From the NCBI GenBank assembly GCA_035279525.1, contig DATEHQ010000085.1, positions 1 through 28,776 of the forward strand: a stretch of 28,776 nucleotides of DNA, given 5' to 3'. This document shows positions 25,156 through 28,776 of the stretch, piece by piece (position 1 is the stretch's first letter; each line of letters starts with the position of its first letter). The notes below the pieces were generated by a model that made no database searches, was not told the DNA's origin, and worked only from the letters and a program-made list of their open reading frames with translations. Both the position numbers and the translations under genes were made by a program. The DNA is from DATEHQ01 sp035279525 (GTDB lineage Bacteria > Chloroflexota > Dormibacteria > Dormibacterales > Dormibacteraceae).

Positions 25156-25563
25156 GTGGACGGCACGGCAATGTGGCGCCACCTGGGCGAGGCACGGGTG
25201 GCGAGGCTTGCCACCATCGGCCCCGACGGGCGCCCGCACCTGGTGCCGATCACTTTCACCGTCGAAGACCGGGTGATCTACTTCGCGGTGGACGCCAAGC
25301 CGAAGCGCACCACCGACCTGAAGCGCGTGCGCAACATCGCCGCCAACCCTTTGGTGACCGTGCTCGTGGACCACTACGACGACGACTGGACCCGCTTGTG
25401 GTGGGTGCGCGCCGACGGCACGGCGCGCGTCATCGGCGGACAGGAGGCGCAACACGCGCTCCACCTTCTCCAGCAGCGCTATGCGCAGTATCGAAGCGCG
25501 CAGCCGCAGGGCCCGGTGGTCGCAATCTCGGTGGACCGACTGTCGGGATGGTCCGCGACGTAG
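25156..25563 (+). CDS. PPOX-class (likely F420-dependent) oxidoreductase
   Basis: This 135-residue split beta-barrel flavin/deazaflavin-binding protein has MWRHLGEARVARLATIGPDGRPHLVPITF at its start, then FAVDAKPKRTTDLKRVRNI and VDHYDDDWTRLWWVRADG. These match the TIGR03668-type PPOX subgroup, described as F420-dependent. F420 use is inferred from the subgroup and not from a catalytic residue. The GTG at 25156 gives a short N-terminal extension (DGTA) before the conserved tryptophan; the ATG at 25171 would remove only five residues. It diverges from the DUF2203 gene, and its stop lies 3 bases from that of the converging secreted-protein gene. Confidence 0.85.
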   Translation: MDGTAMWRHLGEARVARLATIGPDGRPHLVPITFTVEDRVIYFAVDAKPKRTTDLKRVRNIAANPLVTVLVDHYDDDWTRLWWVRADGTARVIGGQEAQHALHLLQQRYAQYRSAQPQGPVVAISVDRLSGWSAT

Positions 25564-25566
25564 ACA

Positions 25567-26826
25567 TCACACGAGCACCAGCTCGGGCTGCGCCTGCCCC
25601 ACCTTGTAGGTGAGAGGCGGCAGGTCGAGGACCAAGGAGCCGAGCGGATAAGGACCGAACGACTTGCCATCCGCGCTCGCCGTCCACGTGACCGTGTAGC
25701 GCACGCTCGCGCGCACGACGAAGCCGGGCTCGCTGTGCGCCTGATAGACGTGCGTCACGGTCGAGGGCCGCGGGTACGCGAGGCCGAACCCGGCCGGTCC
25801 TGCGAGCGGGCTCGTGGTCCCGTCGCCAAAATCCCAGTCGACGCCCGCCGGCGTTGCGGTGATGAGGTATCGAGCGCCTCCTGCGTCATCGGTCACCGTC
25901 ATCGATGCGGGGGCCGGGGACAACCAGAACCAGGTCTGAAAGCCCACGAGCCCCGGCGCGGACGGATTGGATTCGACGCGTAGGCTCGGCGCCGGCCACG
26001 AGGGCATCGCCGGCGGTGTGAGCGGGGCTCCGCACGACTCCTGGTCGCCCGTGGAGTTGCCGGCACGGTCGACCGCCTCGACGTGCGCGCATGCCGTCTC
26101 GCCGGGATTCAGGCCGTTCACGACCACAACTCGCGGATCCGGGGTCGAGGCGAGCTGCTGCACGCCGGCGCGATCGGCGACCGTCACCCACGAGACGTAG
26201 TGGTCCATGCCCGCGACGAAGTAATCGCGACCCGCGCCATCGCCCCGATCCGCCACCGGATCCCACGTGAAGGAGACTGATGCCGGAGTCACCGCGGTCA
26301 CGTGAGGCCGCGGCGGGTAGGGCGGGACCGCGTCGACGTAGATGTCGACGACCGGATAGCCGTACTGGTCGGCCATGAAAGGCGGTGGCCATGCCGCGCC
26401 GTAGCGGCCGATCCCGCACTGGCCGCCGAAGGTCCAGTTGTAGTACGCGATGTATTCCTTCGCGTGCCCGTGGATCGCCCAGCCGTGATCGCCGAAGTTC
26501 CAGTGATAGTGGCGTGGGTAGTCCTCGTGCAGCAGCCTGACCCAGCCTGAGGCATCGCCCGGCGTGCCCCGGAAATCGCCGTAGAAGAAGCCATACCAGT
26601 CGTCGTAACCCGGGTTCTTGTGAAAGCCGTAGAAGGTGTCGCGCTCCGGATTGGAGGCGACCGATGGGTCGTTGGTCACGACCGACGCGATCCACATGTC
26701 GGAGAAGTTGGTGCACCATCCGGGCGGATCGCCGTAATCGGGGCTTCCATAAGGGGACGCGGCGCGCACCGGCGACGGCGCCAGCGCGAGCAGGCAGGCG
26801 ATGCAGAGGGCGCCCAGGCGGTGCAT
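25567..26826 (-). CDS. Secreted protein with novel aromatic N-terminal region, FnIII and PKD domains
   Basis: This 419-residue protein has a type I signal peptide, MHRLGALCIACLLALAPSPVRA, with cleavage expected after ALA-like SPVRA. Residues about 23-165 are unusually rich in Tyr, Trp, His, Gly and Asp (DWYGFFYGDFRGTPG, HYHWNFGDHGWAIHGH) and match no family I know. Residues about 170-270 look like a fibronectin type III module (VSFTWDPVADRG, VVNGLNPGETACAHVEAVDRAGN). Residues about 320-400 resemble a PKD domain (VDWDFGDGTTS ... THVYQ). Three or more Cys in the exported part suggest disulfides. It could be a surface or extracellular binding protein or enzyme. It follows the sigma/anti-sigma pair by 45 bases but has its own -10-like TAGCGT. 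Confidence 0.78.
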   Translation of the reverse strand: MHRLGALCIACLLALAPSPVRAASPYGSPDYGDPPGWCTNFSDMWIASVVTNDPSVASNPERDTFYGFHKNPGYDDWYGFFYGDFRGTPGDASGWVRLLHEDYPRHYHWNFGDHGWAIHGHAKEYIAYYNWTFGGQCGIGRYGAAWPPPFMADQYGYPVVDIYVDAVPPYPPRPHVTAVTPASVSFTWDPVADRGDGAGRDYFVAGMDHYVSWVTVADRAGVQQLASTPDPRVVVVNGLNPGETACAHVEAVDRAGNSTGDQESCGAPLTPPAMPSWPAPSLRVESNPSAPGLVGFQTWFWLSPAPASMTVTDDAGGARYLITATPAGVDWDFGDGTTSPLAGPAGFGLAYPRPSTVTHVYQAHSEPGFVVRASVRYTVTWTASADGKSFGPYPLGSLVLDLPPLTYKVGQAQPELVLV

Positions 26827-26839
26827 GCAGCGGACGCTA
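26827..26839 (-). promoter_or_regulatory. -10 box TAGCGT adjacent to the secreted-protein start
   Basis: TAGCGT (26839-26834, minus strand) is followed by 7 bases and the ATG at 26826, with no Shine-Dalgarno site. The gene may be expressed separately from the upstream sigma-factor unit. Confidence 0.4.
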
Positions 26840-26871
26840 CCCGCGCACGCAGCCGCCGAGAACCCTGCCTG

Positions 26872-27852
26872 TTAAGGGATCGTGATCACGCGCTCGAACT
26901 CGCCTTCGCCGTACAGGCTCACGCGGATCGTGTACCTGCCCGCCCCGCCCAACCGGAACCCGAGCCAGCGCACGTGATAGGAGCCGAAAGCATCGCCCGA
27001 TTCCTCGCCGTTGCCATTGATGACCTGTCCTTGGGGGTCGATCAGGAACGTCATCAGGGCCGGCGCGCCCTTGTTCCCGCCATAGCCGGGAACGTTGCGA
27101 CCAAGCTCCTCGGGCGACACCCCACTCACAACCATGTCGACGGCGATCGTCGCCGGTGTGTAAGTGACCGACGTGAATCGGAAGTGCGCGGGCCCAAGGT
27201 CGGCCGGCGCCGGAATCGGTAGCGCGTTCGCCTGGTCGACCCGGATCAGGGCGGGCAGAGTCCACGTACCCGCGATCCGAGGCCCAGGTCCGGCCAGGGT
27301 CGCCGTGTCAAGCTCGGTCATGTGCAGGGTGATTCGCGCGCCCGTGATGGCGTCCGGCCACGCGAGGGGCTCGAACTGCATGCTGAAGTCGCCGGTCAGG
27401 ATGTTGCCAGAGCCTCCCGTGATCCGGTACGTGCGCGCGAACTGGTCGGTCAATTCGGTGAAGGAGCCGCCCATGAAAGCCGTTGGGTCTGCGTGCATCA
27501 GCAGCACGGTCCGCGTCGAGTCCGCGTAAGCGGCCACCAGCTTCAAGCGGTATCCGGACGACGTCGTTTCCGTCCCCACGTACGTGATCCTGTCGCGGGC
27601 ACCCACCAGGCCGGCGTCGTGCAGCGCGTCTCCGGCCACCGGGACGTTCGCCAGCGCCAGGTCGGCAGCGGGCACGAAATAAATGACGCCGACGACGATC
27701 AAAAGCAGCGCGGCGACCATCGCCGCGAACCGCGGCGCGCGGGACGCTCGCTTCACGTGCCGGCGGGACAGCACGCGCGCGGTGACCCGTCCAGCGTCCG
27801 GCGTGTCGAACGAGAGGTCGCGGAGACGTTCCTCGAGCAAATCCGTAGTCAT
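26872..27852 (-). CDS. Single-pass membrane protein, probable anti-sigma factor
   Basis: The 326-residue protein has a short cytoplasmic N-terminus (1-41) with basic RRHVKRASRAPR, one transmembrane helix at about 42-60, and an extracytoplasmic region of about 265 residues with beta-strand character (YRLKLVAAYADSTRTVLLMH, GRYTIRVSLYGEGEFERVI). Its ATG overlaps the sigma-factor stop by four bases (ATGA), a pairing typical of ECF sigma and anti-sigma genes. There is no HxxxCxxC zinc motif in the N-terminal part, so if it is an anti-sigma factor it belongs to a non-ZAS type. The partnership is inferred from gene order; the outside domain may sense an envelope signal. Confidence 0.7.
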   Translation of the reverse strand: MTTDLLEERLRDLSFDTPDAGRVTARVLSRRHVKRASRAPRFAAMVAALLLIVVGVIYFVPAADLALANVPVAGDALHDAGLVGARDRITYVGTETTSSGYRLKLVAAYADSTRTVLLMHADPTAFMGGSFTELTDQFARTYRITGGSGNILTGDFSMQFEPLAWPDAITGARITLHMTELDTATLAGPGPRIAGTWTLPALIRVDQANALPIPAPADLGPAHFRFTSVTYTPATIAVDMVVSGVSPEELGRNVPGYGGNKGAPALMTFLIDPQGQVINGNGEESGDAFGSYHVRWLGFRLGGAGRYTIRVSLYGEGEFERVITIP

Positions 27853-28388
27853 TTCGCTGATGCCTCCAGTCGGGCTCGCAACCTCGCGAGCGCTCGACGT
27901 ATAGCTTTCCCGGCCGACTCGGGGCTGAGGCCGATGGCCGCTCCCACCTCGTCGGTGTCCAGGCCGACGCCGTAGCGCAACGCGATCACGGTGCGGTCGC
28001 GCAACGCCAGGGCGCGCAGTTGCGTGCGCAGATCGGTGTCGCGCAGCCGCCCAAGGACCTCTTCCTCCACCGACTCGGACTCGGGCCGCGCCAACAGTCC
28101 GAGGCGCTGGGTCAGCTCCCTCAGGCGCTGCCGCCGGCTGGCTGAATCCCGGGCCGCGTTCACCACGATGCGCCACAGCCACGCTTCGACGGGTCCGCGC
28201 GACGGTTGGTAGGTGCCGAGACTGCGAACCGCGCGCAGCAGCGCCTCCTGCGCGAGGTCCTCGGCGTCCGGCCCTCCGCCGGTGACGGTGGCGGCGAACC
28301 GGCAGACGCTGGGGGCATATTCCTGACACAGCTCCTCCGCGGTCAGGACGCCGCTCTGCTGATGTGTCGGGCTCAGCGTGGCCTCCAT
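27849..28388 (-). CDS. ECF-type RNA polymerase sigma factor
   Basis: This is an extracytoplasmic-function sigma-70 family member of 179 residues from the ATG at 28388. Region 2 includes YAPSVCRFAATVTGG, DAEDLAQEALLRAVRSLGTYQ and VEAWLWRIVVNAARD. Region 4 includes LALRDRTVIALRYGVGLDTDEVGAAIGLSPESAGKAIRRALARL, an HTH for -35 recognition. An in-frame ATG at 28427 adds 13 non-conserved residues. I prefer 28388 because AGGG lies 4 bases before it, but this is weak. The gene is divergent from the TetR regulator, and its stop overlaps the putative anti-sigma gene. No sigma-target sequence can be proved here. Confidence 0.9.
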   Translation of the reverse strand: MEATLSPTHQQSGVLTAEELCQEYAPSVCRFAATVTGGGPDAEDLAQEALLRAVRSLGTYQPSRGPVEAWLWRIVVNAARDSASRRQRLRELTQRLGLLARPESESVEEEVLGRLRDTDLRTQLRALALRDRTVIALRYGVGLDTDEVGAAIGLSPESAGKAIRRALARLRARLEASAK

Positions 28389-28434
28389 CTTGCCCTGATT
28401 ACCGGCCCGCGGCCCGATTCCGGACATCCGAGAC

Positions 28435-28463
28435 TTGACGAGAGGCGACGTCTCGTCTAGTAT
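28435..28463 (+). promoter_or_regulatory. Sigma-70-type promoter of the TetR gene
   Basis: TTGACG (28435-28440) and TAGTAT (28458-28463) are separated by exactly 17 bases, the best -35/-10 pair in the window. Transcription should start about 2-3 bases before the ATG at 28473. A second hexamer, TATCGT (28461-28466), lies 6 bases before the ATG. Confidence 0.75.
28437..28457 (+). promoter_or_regulatory. Candidate TetR operator (inverted repeat)
   Basis: GACGAGA, 7 bases, TCTCGTC is a perfect inverted repeat lying between the -35 and -10 boxes, where repressor binding would block RNA polymerase. A second perfect repeat, CGTCTC-N6-GAGACG (28464-28481), spans the start codon. The heptamer CGTCTCG occurs twice (28449-28455 and 28464-28470). 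Autoregulation by the adjacent gene is inferred. Confidence 0.6.
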
Positions 28464-28472
28464 CGTCTCGAG

Positions 28473-28776
28473 ATGGAGACGGTCAAGGAGCGGATCGTGG
28501 GTGGGACCAGGACGCTGCTCGAACAGGGCGAAAAGCCCACCGTGGCGCAGATCGCACAGGCGGCCGGGATCTCCAGGGCGAGCTTCTACCGAACGTTCGC
28601 CTCGCGCGAAGCGCTGCTCCAGGTCCTGGAGGTGGCGCCCGAGCCCGGCGCCAGGGAGCGAATCCTGGATGCGGCCCTCGCCATGGTCGGCGCAAACGGC
28701 CTGGCCGCCCTCTCGATGGATGAGCTGGCCGACCGCGCCGTGGTCTCCCGCGCCACCCTCTACCGCCTCTTCCCCG
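28473..28776 (+). CDS. TetR-family regulator with two tandem HTH domains, partial
   Basis: The gene runs off the right edge after 101 codons. Residues about 3-52 form one TetR N-terminal domain with the HTH TVAQIAQAAGISRASFYRTF and the following ASREALLQVL. After a linker of only about ten residues (EVAPEPGA), a second TetR N-terminal domain begins: RERILDAALAMVGANGLAALSMDELADRAVVSRATLYRLF. Both carry the usual helix-turn-helix pattern. Normal TetR proteins have one such domain followed by a ligand-binding helical bundle; whether that bundle is present lies outside the window. The ATG at 28473 is set by the strong promoter and operator directly upstream. Confidence 0.85.
   Translation, partial: METVKERIVGGTRTLLEQGEKPTVAQIAQAAGISRASFYRTFASREALLQVLEVAPEPGARERILDAALAMVGANGLAALSMDELADRAVVSRATLYRLFP

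Overview
The window is about 28.8 kb of very GC-rich, tightly packed bacterial chromosome. Nearly all genes are conserved housekeeping genes, and many overlap by 1-11 bases. I see no rRNA, tRNA, CRISPR array, insertion sequence or prophage gene. The mix points to an uncultured high-GC Terrabacteria lineage such as Chloroflexota, Dormibacterota or a deep Actinomycetota relative: HrcA/CIRCE heat-shock control, an F420-type PPOX protein, the DXS isoprenoid route, Big_5/DUF3048 and PKD/FnIII secreted proteins, and almost no Shine-Dalgarno sites. The phylum is an inference; no single marker here settles it.

Layout. 1-677: a partial lipoprotein gene (minus). 744-5137 (minus): a ybaK-like deacylase gene and hemW, followed by hrcA, grpE and dnaJ behind a perfect CIRCE operator. 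dnaK is absent from its usual place. 5196-6191 (plus): a sugar-nucleotide epimerase. 6188-9050 (minus): lepA with a downstream lipoprotein gene. 9083-9415 (plus): a small membrane protein. 9405-11673 (minus): pncB, a uracil-DNA glycosylase-like gene and rsmE, overlapping head to tail. 11858-14908 (plus): an Mrp/ApbC Fe-S carrier, a DUF971 protein and a DUF3048 protein. 14924-17574 (minus): an M20 peptidase, a FixX-like ferredoxin and thioredoxin reductase. 17598-24722 (plus): a DUF255 protein, a LutB-LutA fusion, a leucyl aminopeptidase and dxs. 24730-25134 (minus) and 25156-25563 (plus): divergent DUF2203 and PPOX genes. 25567-28388 (minus): an ECF sigma factor, a membrane protein likely to be its anti-sigma partner, and a large secreted protein. 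28473-end (plus): a TetR-family regulator that carries two HTH domains.

The strongest non-coding signal is that many first genes of transcription units have a TAnnnT-type -10 hexamer only 6-9 bases before the start codon and no Shine-Dalgarno site. This is the arrangement expected for leaderless mRNAs. At two divergent gene pairs (17572-17600 and 25132-25158) the two opposite -10 hexamers overlap each other, so one site of about 8-10 bp appears to serve both genes. The clearest promoter precedes the TetR gene: TTGACG, 17 bp, TAGTAT, with a perfect inverted repeat filling the spacer.

I found no obvious defence system, biosynthetic cluster or mobile island. The most unusual items are the overlapping divergent promoters, the double-HTH TetR regulator with its operator, the LutB-LutA fusion, the split Mrp/DUF971 pair, the FixX ferredoxin without FixABC, and the sigma/anti-sigma/secreted-protein group.
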